NCBI GenBank assembly: GCA_003635185.1
Contig: PYJA01000044.1
Coordinates: 24,680 to 88,679 of the forward strand
Origin: Candidatus Poribacteria bacterium
Lineage (GTDB): Bacteria > Poribacteria > WGA-4E > WGA-3G
Reading direction: 5' to 3'
DNA: 64,000 nt
The position numbers were made by a program, and so were the translations under genes. Of the stretch, positions 39,932 to 49,680 are shown piece by piece; the first letter of the stretch is position 1; each line of letters begins with the position of its first letter. The notes beneath the pieces were generated by a model. It did no database searches and was not told where the DNA came from. It saw only the letters and a program-made list of their open reading frames with translations.

Positions 39932-41484
39932 TGAAGGGATATAACATTAGAAATTTCGATATAGATCCCAATGGTGAACGTGTAGCTATCACGGTTGATG
40001 TAGGTACACAGGGATATGATCTCTATGTTCTACCTCTTCCAAAAGAACTACACGAGGCTTCATCCGCGGAAACTGAGCCGCTTGTCAGGGCAATTCCTCT
40101 CGGAGACGGAATTACTGTTAGTTGGTCGCCGGATTCAAAATATGTTGCCTGGGTAACGGTAAGTAAAGGAGGTGAGTTCGCATCAGGGAAGGCTTATGTT
40201 GTTAACGTAGAGACAAGTATGGTCCGTAATCTTACAGACAGTCTTGACGATTACCTTGGAAATCCGTATCGACCACCGTTGTGGATAGGAGAAAGCGATG
40301 CACTTCTTTGCGTTAATGGGTATGTATGGAAAGTGCCTCTTAACGGTGACGCGGTACAAAATTTGACGGAAAATTTTGGTTCTTTTGCTAATGTATTTTA
40401 TCCAGGCGAAGGGTATACACCTTGGACGGTAGACGGTACCATGATACTAACGACTTATGACGATGGTTTCTATTGTCTGAGTCTTACGGATAACACAATG
40501 ACACTTCTGCACAAAGACGAACATCGGAATGTTCAGGCGGGCCGCTTTCGTCAAGATGTGGCAGAGGAAACCGGAGAATGCGTTTACGTTGTTGAGAGCA
40601 ATCAAGAACCACCGAATATCTGGATGAGCGATGCTACTTTTGAATCCCCGCGGCAAATTACAGATATCAATCCACACTTAAAGGCAATTGACTTTGGCAC
40701 AGGCGAACTTATTGAGTGGACACTTGAGGATGGGCGAAAGGTAAAAGGTGCCCTCGTGCTACCGCCTGAGGCATCTGAGGAAAATCCAGTACCGATGATT
40801 GTAAGCGTCTACGCAGGCAGTTTCAGGTTACATTCCTTCAACAGGTTTGCTTTCGGGGAGAACGTAGGAGGTGCCCATCCAGGTATGTTTGTCTCACGAG
40901 GCTATGCACTTTTCTTGCCCGACTTCCCCGTCCCGAAGATTGAGCCGTCTAAGCAGTTTGCTAATGTAATTCTTCCAGGAATTGATGCAGCAATTGGGAC
41001 TAAAAAGGTAGATGCGGAACGGTTGGGTGTCATCGGTCACAGTTTCGGTGGATATACCGTGAATGTTCTTATCACACAAACGACGCGATTTAAAGCGGCA
41101 GTTGCTTCTGCAGCTATGGGTAACTTAATCAGTGGATACCTTGGTAGTGGACTTGGTACCGGTTGGTACGAGACTGGACAGGCCGGGATGGGTGGACCCC
41201 TATGGGAATTTCCGCAGCGCTATATTGATGGCTCACCAGTCTTCCATCTGGATAAGGTTGAAACGCCTTTGCTTCTGATTCACGGAGATCAAGATTTCAT
41301 CCCCTTTGAACAGGCGCAGGAAATGTTCATTGGGCTTGCAAATCTTGAGAAAGAGGTTGTGTTGTTGAAATACAAAGAGGCAGACCATTGGCAGGGCTTC
41401 TGGTCAAACGAAAAACTTGCCGATTATTGGGAGCGCGTACTAAACTGGTTTGACGAATATCTAAAATCGGAGAAAACTAATTAA
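39889..41484 (+). CDS. S9-type prolyl oligopeptidase-like protein, remaining propeller and catalytic domain (-1 frame)
   Basis: GVIGHSFGGYTVNVLITQT nucleophile elbow; LLIHGDQDFIPFEQ; ADHWQGF. Confidence 0.8.
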   Translation: MAIADTKTGKTLPLMKGYNIRNFDIDPNGERVAITVDVGTQGYDLYVLPLPKELHEASSAETEPLVRAIPLGDGITVSWSPDSKYVAWVTVSKGGEFASGKAYVVNVETSMVRNLTDSLDDYLGNPYRPPLWIGESDALLCVNGYVWKVPLNGDAVQNLTENFGSFANVFYPGEGYTPWTVDGTMILTTYDDGFYCLSLTDNTMTLLHKDEHRNVQAGRFRQDVAEETGECVYVVESNQEPPNIWMSDATFESPRQITDINPHLKAIDFGTGELIEWTLEDGRKVKGALVLPPEASEENPVPMIVSVYAGSFRLHSFNRFAFGENVGGAHPGMFVSRGYALFLPDFPVPKIEPSKQFANVILPGIDAAIGTKKVDAERLGVIGHSFGGYTVNVLITQTTRFKAAVASAAMGNLISGYLGSGLGTGWYETGQAGMGGPLWEFPQRYIDGSPVFHLDKVETPLLLIHGDQDFIPFEQAQEMFIGLANLEKEVVLLKYKEADHWQGFWSNEKLADYWERVLNWFDEYLKSEKTN

Positions 41485-43493
41485 TGAAACTACAAAAAAC
41501 TTATGCGATAGTGTTGCTTATTACACTATCGCTTATTTTAATGGTAAACGGACAGAACATAGCGGCACAAAACATACAAACCGTTAAAAAAGAACTCCCC
41601 GCAGTCAAAACCGAACAACCACCTACCATTGATGGTATTCTTAATGACGCATGCTGGCAAGACGCACCAAAAGCCGTTGGCTTTACCGACCAACGCACCG
41701 AAAAACCTGCCAAGAATCAATCTGTCGGTAGGGTTGTTTATACCGACGAAGCTATCTACGTTGGACTTCACCTCTACGATGAAATACCCGATAAAATCGT
41801 GGCGCGTCAAACCAAAGATCAAACCGGCATCGGTGGAGAAGACTGGGTTTCTTTCACTATCGATCCATTCCACACACACCAATATTCTGATAGGAATTTC
41901 TTCATTGTAAATCCACTCGGCACGAAATTCGCACATCTTGCCACAGGACGTGCTGCAAAAAGCGAATGGATCGGACTTTGGAAAGCTGCAGCACAGATTG
42001 TCCAAGACGGATGGGTCGTAGAGATGGAAATTCCATGGCAGATACTGGACTACCCCAACACAACAGAACCTATTCGGATGGGTATAAATCTTGACAGATT
42101 TCAACAACGCACAGGCGAACGTTCATGGTGGTGTAATCTTGGCGTTCAAGAATTCCGAGAAAACGATGGACATTGGATTGATGTGTTACCTCCGCCGCGA
42201 AAACGTGACCTAAAATTCTTACCCTACCTGATTAGCGGCATTAGTGAAACAGAAACCGATGTAGGAGCAACCTCCCGGTCGCGCCGAGAATATACTGCCC
42301 GCGCAGGAGCAGACCTACGCTATGAAGTTACGCCACAACTGCGCCTCATCGGCACAGCCAACCCAGATTTTGATAACATTGAACAATCTGTTGAAGGTAT
42401 TGATTTTTCTTACAGTGAACGCTATGTAAGTGATCGGCGTCCGTTCTTTTCTGAAGGTGGGAATGTCTACAATCTTGGTAATCTTTTCTATTCGCGTAGG
42501 ATAATGGATATGGACGGAGGGCTTAAACTCTTTGGAAAAGTAGCAAAAAACACATCAGTCGGCACATTAGGCACCTATCACCGGAACAACCAGAACTTTA
42601 TCCTACGCGCAAAACAATCCTTGACAGCAACTTCTCACATCATCGCGGGGTTCCTAACGCACCATCGTCCCGATACAGATACAAACAGTATAGGACACCT
42701 TTCAGGTAGCGTTAGACACGGTAAGCTTTCGGCCGAATCAAGTTTCACCCAAAGTTGGGAAGGGGAATCAGATGGAAGAAAAGGAGATGCATACATAAAA
42801 TACAATGGTTCGCTTTTTCAATCAACGTTATTTGGGTATTTTGTGGATCCAGATTTCGTAAATAACCTCGGCTATCAACCGTTCACCAGCCTCCGTGGGG
42901 GTGGCGTAGAGGGAATTATCTCAAACGAATGGCGGCAGGGCTTAATCCGTAGTATTTTCGTTGGAGCGAATTTCATAGCTGCTAACAATTACGATGGTGA
43001 ACTATTTCAGCAAGATGTCTCTGTCTTTTCAAATCTCTCAACACATAGTGATTACGGGCTTTCTATTAATTGGTATGGTGGACGATTTCAAGAATTCACT
43101 GATAGTGTCTTTAGCATCAGATTAAGAGCACGTACATCAGATCAGTTCAACAATGTCAATGTTAGCTATAACTGGGGAGAACAAGCAGATAAGCGGCTTC
43201 ATCGCGTCAGTGGAAATCTGAATCTCCGTGCTTACGGCTTTACTGCAGGTCTCTCCTCCAATATTCAATGGCATTTTGAAAGACGCTATCAGCATATCCT
43301 AACCCTCGGCTACGATTTCAGTCCCGCCTTAAGCCTCGGTAGCCGTTTAATTTGGCAGATAGAAGGATTTAATATCTACTTCGCGTTGCGCCGTTCCGGG
43401 TATGCTGGCACAGACTTTTTTATCATCCTCGGAGATCCAAACGCATCCAAATTCAAAGAACGTCTGGTAGCAAAAGTTATCCGGGCATTTTAG
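41484..43493 (+). CDS. CBM9-like / DUF5916-type outer-membrane-associated protein
   Basis: PTIDGILNDACWQDAPKAVGFTDQR...AIYVGLHLYDEIPDKIVARQ...LIGTANPDFDNIEQ...RRPFFSEGG. Confidence 0.8.
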   Translation: MKLQKTYAIVLLITLSLILMVNGQNIAAQNIQTVKKELPAVKTEQPPTIDGILNDACWQDAPKAVGFTDQRTEKPAKNQSVGRVVYTDEAIYVGLHLYDEIPDKIVARQTKDQTGIGGEDWVSFTIDPFHTHQYSDRNFFIVNPLGTKFAHLATGRAAKSEWIGLWKAAAQIVQDGWVVEMEIPWQILDYPNTTEPIRMGINLDRFQQRTGERSWWCNLGVQEFRENDGHWIDVLPPPRKRDLKFLPYLISGISETETDVGATSRSRREYTARAGADLRYEVTPQLRLIGTANPDFDNIEQSVEGIDFSYSERYVSDRRPFFSEGGNVYNLGNLFYSRRIMDMDGGLKLFGKVAKNTSVGTLGTYHRNNQNFILRAKQSLTATSHIIAGFLTHHRPDTDTNSIGHLSGSVRHGKLSAESSFTQSWEGESDGRKGDAYIKYNGSLFQSTLFGYFVDPDFVNNLGYQPFTSLRGGGVEGIISNEWRQGLIRSIFVGANFIAANNYDGELFQQDVSVFSNLSTHSDYGLSINWYGGRFQEFTDSVFSIRLRARTSDQFNNVNVSYNWGEQADKRLHRVSGNLNLRAYGFTAGLSSNIQWHFERRYQHILTLGYDFSPALSLGSRLIWQIEGFNIYFALRRSGYAGTDFFIILGDPNASKFKERLVAKVIRAF

Positions 43494-43700
43494 GGTTTTC
43501 ACGGATATCCGTGTGTTGTTCATAAACGGGTTAATTATTTCTGCTACCTCTCATGTTATAATATATGACGTGAGAGGTGTTTTATTTTAATGACAAATAT
43601 ACAAACAGAACGTTGTAAGCTCGTAATAAATAAGGTTAAAAAATATAGATCGCTAAACATCTTTTAGAAAATAAACCCTTATGTTCAGGAGGCAAATCTT

Positions 43701-45134
43701 ATGAAAAGTCTGTGGAGACCGGACTTCGTTAGCAAGTTTGTGTTGACTTTGCTGATATTCGTATCCGTTTGCTCAGTAGTAGCACAGGATACCAAAGCCA
43801 AAAAGGGGACAGAGATGGAAAAAAACAGAATTCAGATTTACAAAGAAAACCCGCGTTACTGGCAGTATAAAGGTGAACCGATTCTCCTAATCGGCGGTTC
43901 AGTTGAAGATAACCTATTTCAAATACCGAATCTCAAAGAGCATCTTGAACTGCTAAAGTCAGTTGGCGGTAACTATGTGCGGTCTACGATGGGGTGGAAT
44001 GATGAAGGCGATATACCACCTTTTAAAAAAGTCGGCGACAAATATGACTTAAATCAATGGAATGAAGAATTTTGGACACGTTTCCGCAACTTCATCACTT
44101 GGACTCATGAGATGGATATTATTGTCCAGATAGAAGTATGGGCAACTTTCACCTATTACCGAGATAATTGGGATGTCAACCCCTACAATCCAAAAAATAA
44201 TAGCAATTACACCGCAGAAGAAACGGGATTACCGACTGTTGTCAAAGACCATCCTGTTGCAACGGGGAATAACTTTTTTTGGTCTGTTCCGAAAGAGCGC
44301 AATCAGCAGAACGTCTTAAAATATCAGGAAATGTTTGTAGATAAACTGCTCTCAGAGACACTTCCTTATGGACATATACTCTACTGTATGGACAATGAGA
44401 CAGCCGTCACGGCTGCATGGGGTGAATATTGGGCAACGTATATCCAGAAAAAAGCAAAGGAAGCAGGCCGTGTCGCCGAAACGACTGAGATGTGGGATCC
44501 GTGGGATTTGTCCGATGAGAAACATAGAGCCACTTTTGACCATCCCGAAACCTATTCGTTTTGTGATATATCACAAAATAATCATCAGAAACGGCAGCGG
44601 CATTGGGATAACGCCCAGAAAATTCGAGCGAACCTCTCACCGATCCGTCCCATCAATAATATTAAGATTTACGGTGCTGATGGTGGGCGATTCGGCAGTA
44701 CGCGAGATGGATTAGAGCGATTTTGGCGAAACATTTTTGGCGGGTTTGCATCAGCGCGGTTCCACCGTCCGGATAGCGGCGTTGGCTTGAGCAAAATCGC
44801 ACAGGCACACCTTAAGAGTATGCGCGCTGTCACAGATGAGATAGACGTTTTTACATGCGAACCACATAACGATCTACTTTCCAACAGAGAAGAAAACGAA
44901 GCATACACCTTTGCAAATCCGGGAAAGGAATATGCAGTCTATTTTCCAAAAGGTGGCTCGGTTGATCTCAATTTAAGTCTTGGCAAAAACGCAGATGCGA
45001 AAACGGTAAAAGTCAGATGGTTGAATATCAACAAAAGCGAATGGAAAAAAGAAGAGGAAATCCCCTTTAGTGATAGCATAACATTAGTCGCAGAGACCGA
45101 AGAGCATTGGGCAGTTTTGGTTCAAGTAAAATAA
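43701..45134 (+). CDS. Secreted glycoside-hydrolase-like protein (DUF4038-like), copy 1
   Basis: Signal peptide; ENPRYWQYKGEPILLIGGSVEDNLFQIPNLKEHLELLKSVGGNYVRSTMGW. Confidence 0.65.
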   Translation: MKSLWRPDFVSKFVLTLLIFVSVCSVVAQDTKAKKGTEMEKNRIQIYKENPRYWQYKGEPILLIGGSVEDNLFQIPNLKEHLELLKSVGGNYVRSTMGWNDEGDIPPFKKVGDKYDLNQWNEEFWTRFRNFITWTHEMDIIVQIEVWATFTYYRDNWDVNPYNPKNNSNYTAEETGLPTVVKDHPVATGNNFFWSVPKERNQQNVLKYQEMFVDKLLSETLPYGHILYCMDNETAVTAAWGEYWATYIQKKAKEAGRVAETTEMWDPWDLSDEKHRATFDHPETYSFCDISQNNHQKRQRHWDNAQKIRANLSPIRPINNIKIYGADGGRFGSTRDGLERFWRNIFGGFASARFHRPDSGVGLSKIAQAHLKSMRAVTDEIDVFTCEPHNDLLSNREENEAYTFANPGKEYAVYFPKGGSVDLNLSLGKNADAKTVKVRWLNINKSEWKKEEEIPFSDSITLVAETEEHWAVLVQVK

Positions 45135-45162
45135 GATGTATTCATATTTCAGGGGTAACCTT

Positions 45163-46599
45163 ATGAAAAATATGTGGCGACTACACTTAGTTATCAACAA
45201 ATTCGTGTTGGTTTTACTTATATGCATGTTCGTTTGCTCAGCAGTAGCATGGGATACCAAAGCCAAAAAGGATACACAGATGGAAAAAAACAGAATCCAG
45301 ATTTACAAAGAAAATCCGCGTTACTGGCAATATAAAGGCAAACCCGTTCTGCTAATAGGCGGTTCTGTTGATGACAATCTGTTTCAGATACCGAATCTCA
45401 AAGAGCATCTTGAGTTATTGAAGTCTGTCGGAGGAAACTATGTTAGGTCTACGATGGGATGGACTGAGGCAGTCGATGTGCCGCCCTTCAAAAAAGTTGG
45501 TGATCTGTATGACTTAAATCAGTGGAACAATGAATTCTGGACGCGTTTTCGTAACTTCATCACTTGGACACACGAGATGAATATTATCGTCCAGATTGAA
45601 GTGTGGGCAACTTTCAACTATTATAGAGATTACTGGGATGTCAATCCCTTCAATCCAAAAAATAATAGCAATTATACCGCTGAGGAAACAGGATTACCCA
45701 CCGTCGTCAATAGCCATCCAAGCGCAGCGAAAAATAACTTTTTCCGGTCTGTGCCGAAAAAGAATAATCAGGAAATCGTCCTAAAATATCAACAAAAATA
45801 TGTGGATAAACTGCTCTCAGAGACACTTTCTTATGGACACATACTCTACTGTATGGACAATGAGACAGCCGTTACACCTGCGTGGGGTGAATATTGGTCA
45901 ACGTATATCAAAAAACGGGCAGCCGAAGCTGGACGCGGCGTTGAAACAACTGAGAGTTGGAATCCTTGGGAATTGTACCATGAACAACACCGAAATACAA
46001 AAGAGCATCCAGAAATATATTCGTTTTGTGATATATCACAGAATAACATGCAGAAGCAGCAGACACATTGGGACAATGCTCAGAGATATCGGGCAGAACT
46101 TTTACCGATCCGTCCCATGAATAATGTTAAGATTTACGGTGCCGATACTGGGAAATACGGTACGACGCGAAACGGGTTGGAACGGTTCTGGCGAAATATC
46201 TTTGGTGGATTGGCATCAGCACGGTTCCATCGTCCACCTAACGGACTCGGTTTGACCGAAACTGCACAAGCGAGCATCAAGAGTATGCGAATGATAACAG
46301 ACGAGATGGACGTTTTTACATGCGAACCTCACAATGACCTGCTTTCTAACAGAGAAGAAAACGGAGCGTACGCCTTCGCAAATCCCGGAAAGGAATACGC
46401 AGTCTATTTTCCAAAAGGTGGCTCAGTTGATCTCAATTTGAGTATCGGTAAAAACACAGATGCCAAAACGGTAACAATTAAATCGCTAAATATCCGCAAA
46501 AGTGAATGGACTGCGGAACAGGAAACCTCCTTCAGTGATAGCATGGCATTAGTCGTAGAGACCGAAGAGCATTGGGCAGTTTTGATCCAAATAAAATAA
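45163..46599 (+). CDS. Secreted glycoside-hydrolase-like protein, copy 2
   Basis: Near-collinear paralogue of 43701-45134. Confidence 0.65.
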   Translation: MKNMWRLHLVINKFVLVLLICMFVCSAVAWDTKAKKDTQMEKNRIQIYKENPRYWQYKGKPVLLIGGSVDDNLFQIPNLKEHLELLKSVGGNYVRSTMGWTEAVDVPPFKKVGDLYDLNQWNNEFWTRFRNFITWTHEMNIIVQIEVWATFNYYRDYWDVNPFNPKNNSNYTAEETGLPTVVNSHPSAAKNNFFRSVPKKNNQEIVLKYQQKYVDKLLSETLSYGHILYCMDNETAVTPAWGEYWSTYIKKRAAEAGRGVETTESWNPWELYHEQHRNTKEHPEIYSFCDISQNNMQKQQTHWDNAQRYRAELLPIRPMNNVKIYGADTGKYGTTRNGLERFWRNIFGGLASARFHRPPNGLGLTETAQASIKSMRMITDEMDVFTCEPHNDLLSNREENGAYAFANPGKEYAVYFPKGGSVDLNLSIGKNTDAKTVTIKSLNIRKSEWTAEQETSFSDSMALVVETEEHWAVLIQIK

Positions 46600-46722
46600 A
46601 GTTGAAGTTGAGAAAATGTGTCAAATTTTTTGCATTAACACAAATCTTGTAGTATAATTTATAGCGTTGCTTAAGGGGGAAATCAGTACTAACACCGTTT
46701 TCACAATATCGGGGCAATCGCC

Positions 46723-47016
46723 ATGCTTAAACGACGGTTAGACCAATTCAAACATGAAAATATCGGAATGTTTGATCTTGCTTCTATCGGGATAACGCTT
46801 GCACTCGCAATTACTATCGGTTATTTCGGAGGCAAGTGGATTGGCGGGAAATTAGGCCACGCAGAAATCGGATCATACATCGGGTTTGTGCTTGGAGTCG
46901 CTGCCGGATTCATGGAGATGTTTCGGTCAATAGCGCGATGGAATAGAAAAATGGAACGCATGGAAAAACAACACCGTGATGAAGCACAACAAGCACAAGA
47001 AGGTGAAGGAGAGTAA
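46723..47016 (+). CDS. atpZ: AtpZ-like ATP synthase accessory protein
   Basis: ALAITIGYFGGKWIGGKLGHAEIGSYIGFVLGVAAGFMEMFRSI. Confidence 0.75.
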   Translation: MLKRRLDQFKHENIGMFDLASIGITLALAITIGYFGGKWIGGKLGHAEIGSYIGFVLGVAAGFMEMFRSIARWNRKMERMEKQHRDEAQQAQEGEGE

Positions 47017-47086
47017 CGCCTAAAGTAATGGGGACAGAGGTTTTTTTGCGTCCGTAAATCGTCGTTGTTTGACAAAGGAGCCGCTC

Positions 47087-47746
47087 ATGAAGAGTGCCGT
47101 TTTGGAACCTCAAGACTGGTATATCCGACACGTCTATCTCTTTACAATCGGTCTCACCGTAGCTGTTATCGTGGAAGCAGTGATAACAGGCGAAGCTTCT
47201 ATGCTTTCTTCTACGATTCCGATTTTTCTCATTAGAATTACTATCGGGTTTAGTCTATGCTGGTCTATTGAACTTGCAGTTCGGAGATTTATTTTAACTG
47301 GAAAAACGAAGCAAACAAAGTCCTTGCGGGGTATCATCTTTCTCAGTAGGTATACAATCTCTGGCGGCCTACTCTATTTTCTATTTGCTTCAATTGATAT
47401 CATATTCGCGATCATAAGTTGCATCGCTTATTATTTCGTAAGCGGGGAGAGCAGTAGCAAGTTAGGTGATGCGAAAAGAATAACAGAAGAAAATATGGTC
47501 AACATCGCTTCGGGTTGTCTAATAGTTGTTCTCGCTTTTTGTGTCGGTTATTTCGGGGGTAGGTGGATCGGAAGATATTTCGGCAACGCAGAAATCGGAT
47601 CTTATGTCGGGTTGGCTCTCGGCTTCGTTGCTGCGTTTGTGCTGGGGCATCGAATGCAAAAACAACGGAGTGAAGCTGCGCAACAAGCACAAGACATGAA
47701 AAAGGATAACCTATTGAGACTCAGCAACGATTCTTCGTTACTTTGA
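47087..47746 (+). CDS. Fusion of AtpI-like (N-terminal) and AtpZ-like (C-terminal) domains
   Basis: N-part resembles 47763-48170 product; C-part CVGYFGGRWIGRYFGNAEIGSYVGLALGFVAAFVLGHRMQKQRSEAAQQAQ resembles 46723-47016 product. Confidence 0.7.
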   Translation: MKSAVLEPQDWYIRHVYLFTIGLTVAVIVEAVITGEASMLSSTIPIFLIRITIGFSLCWSIELAVRRFILTGKTKQTKSLRGIIFLSRYTISGGLLYFLFASIDIIFAIISCIAYYFVSGESSSKLGDAKRITEENMVNIASGCLIVVLAFCVGYFGGRWIGRYFGNAEIGSYVGLALGFVAAFVLGHRMQKQRSEAAQQAQDMKKDNLLRLSNDSSLL

Positions 47747-47762
47747 CAAAGGAGTCACTTAA

Positions 47763-48170
47763 ATGGGGCCCACACTTGAATTTGGTGACCGGTTTATTCG
47801 ACAAGTTTATATCTTAACAATTTGCCTCACCGTTGTAATTGGTGCTGTATTGTTAGGTTTCAAACGTCCCGCACTCCCAAGTTTTCTAATCGGCAGTGCC
47901 ATTGGTCTGAGTATGTTCTGGTCAATCGAATTCGTAATTCGGAGGTTGATTCGTCCGGGAAAGACACAGAAAACAAAGTACTTGCTCGGCTTTATCGCTC
48001 TCGGTAAATATACTGTACTCGGTGTGCTACTCTTTTTCCTGTTTAAAATGGAATGGTTGAATATTTACGCGTTCGGCGGCGGAATTGTTTTAGTTCAAGG
48101 TGCTATCATTATCAAAGCAATCGGGTTGATGATAAATGTTCTTAGAAAAAAAGATCCTGATCAACCATAA
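47763..48170 (+). CDS. atpI: AtpI-like ATP synthase accessory protein
   Basis: Four predicted TM helices; paralogous to the N-terminus of the upstream fusion. Confidence 0.65.
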   Translation: MGPTLEFGDRFIRQVYILTICLTVVIGAVLLGFKRPALPSFLIGSAIGLSMFWSIEFVIRRLIRPGKTQKTKYLLGFIALGKYTVLGVLLFFLFKMEWLNIYAFGGGIVLVQGAIIIKAIGLMINVLRKKDPDQP

Positions 48171-48215
48171 AGTGGATGAAGTAATCCCAAATTTAAGAAA
48201 TATAAAAAATAAAAT

Positions 48216-49046
48216 ATGAAAAAAATATCGTTTATCTGTTTGGTTGTCGGACTCACTTTGATTATTGTAGTAGCTGGGAGTTTCGCAGCCGACAATGGCC
48301 ACCGTAGTTTGCTCTCTCCGATTTCAAAGTTGTTACCGGATAACATCATTCCTGAACCGACTCGGTGGCATCAACCGGATCTAATTCCCAATACATACTT
48401 TGCTGTTGTCGTCTTAACACTGTTTTTTGTCTTCGTCACCCGGAAGTTGAAACGGGTCCCTGAAGGAAAAGGACAAACTCTGTTAGAGGTATTTGTAGGC
48501 GGTATCACGGACTTCTTCGGCGGTATTTTAGGCGACCACGGCAAAAAATATGTCCCATTCGTTGGATCCCTCTTCATCTTCATTCTCTTCCTGAACTTTC
48601 TTGGAATCATTCCGGGGCTTCAACCCCCGACAGCAGATTTGAACACAACGCTTGCCCTCGGCATAACGGCTGTATTAGGTGTTCAAATTATTGCTATTAA
48701 AGAACTTGGGATAGGAGGCTATCTGAGACATTTAGCTGGTGATCCTCCGTTGTTAGGGATTTTGATGTTCCCACTTGAAGTTATAGCGCAGTTATCGCGT
48801 GCGGGTTCACTTGCTGTGCGGCTTTTCGGAAATATTTTTGGTGAAAAATCGGTTGTTATTGAACTCACAGCTCTGGGGATTGTTACCATAGGATCATTTT
48901 TTCTCCCAATACCAGTTCAGATACCAATGCTGTTCTTTGGATTGTTTGCTGGCTTTTTGCAGGCATTCGTTTTTACAATATTAACATCTATCTATATCGT
49001 GCTGTTCATTGAACACGACGAAGAAGCGCATGAAGCGCATCATTAA
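48216..49046 (+). CDS. atpB: F1Fo ATP synthase subunit a
   Basis: LEVFVGGITDFFGGILG; SLAVRLFGNIFGEK. Confidence 0.95.
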   Translation: MKKISFICLVVGLTLIIVVAGSFAADNGHRSLLSPISKLLPDNIIPEPTRWHQPDLIPNTYFAVVVLTLFFVFVTRKLKRVPEGKGQTLLEVFVGGITDFFGGILGDHGKKYVPFVGSLFIFILFLNFLGIIPGLQPPTADLNTTLALGITAVLGVQIIAIKELGIGGYLRHLAGDPPLLGILMFPLEVIAQLSRAGSLAVRLFGNIFGEKSVVIELTALGIVTIGSFFLPIPVQIPMLFFGLFAGFLQAFVFTILTSIYIVLFIEHDEEAHEAHH

Positions 49047-49099
49047 TTTTCTATGGGTCAAGTGTTAACTTGCCCCTATCCGTCCAAGGAGGACATTTC

Positions 49100-49453
49100 A
49101 TGATTTATTTAGCAGTGTTAGCGTTTGGTGTAACTTTAGGGTTGCCGATCGCTGTTATTTTTGCCTCAACGGCGCAAGGAAAGGCAACAAGTACTGCTCT
49201 TGAAGGTATTGCGCGTCAACCTGAGTCATCTGGAAAAATTCAGACCGCGATGATTATCGGTTTGGCACTCATTGAATCGCTTGTTATTTACGCACTATTA
49301 ATGTTCTTTATTCTGCAAGCAAAACTTCCAGCAGATGAAATGCTGAGAGGAATGATTGATGCCGATGCAGGAAATGCTCCGGTTGAACAGGTGCAGGAAG
49401 ACACCGCTAAAGCTAACGGTGTTGAAATGGAAGATGCAGGCGAAAACGAATAA
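49100..49453 (+). CDS. atpE: F1Fo ATP synthase subunit c with acidic C-terminal extension
   Basis: AQGKATSTALEGIARQPESSGKIQTAMIIGLALIESLVIYALLMFFIL; RBS AAGGAGG upstream of ATG 49100. Confidence 0.9.
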   Translation: MIYLAVLAFGVTLGLPIAVIFASTAQGKATSTALEGIARQPESSGKIQTAMIIGLALIESLVIYALLMFFILQAKLPADEMLRGMIDADAGNAPVEQVQEDTAKANGVEMEDAGENE

Positions 49454-49496
49454 ACGTAACCTCCAACATATTGGGGCATCCCAAAATTGCCCGTAA

Positions 49497-49623
49497 ATGT
49501 CAATTGAGTGCCTGATTTTCTTGTTGGAGGGCTTTGGAAGCCCGATTTTTTGAAACCTAATCCGTTAAATCGGGGTTAGAAACCCCTCCAACAATAGGAT
49601 ATATCCTTAAATTGACACCTATG
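49497..49623. repeat. MITE-like element, family B
   Basis: ATGTCAATTGAGTGCCTGATTTTCTTGTTGGAGGGCTTTGGAAGCCCGATTTT...CCTCCAACAATAGGAT...TTAAATTGACACCTAT; near-identical to 57683-57813. Confidence 0.8.
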
Positions 49624-49680
49624 AGGCATCCGAAAGAAATGCCCAAAAAAGTTGGGACCTATTAGCGAGTCCAGAAACTC

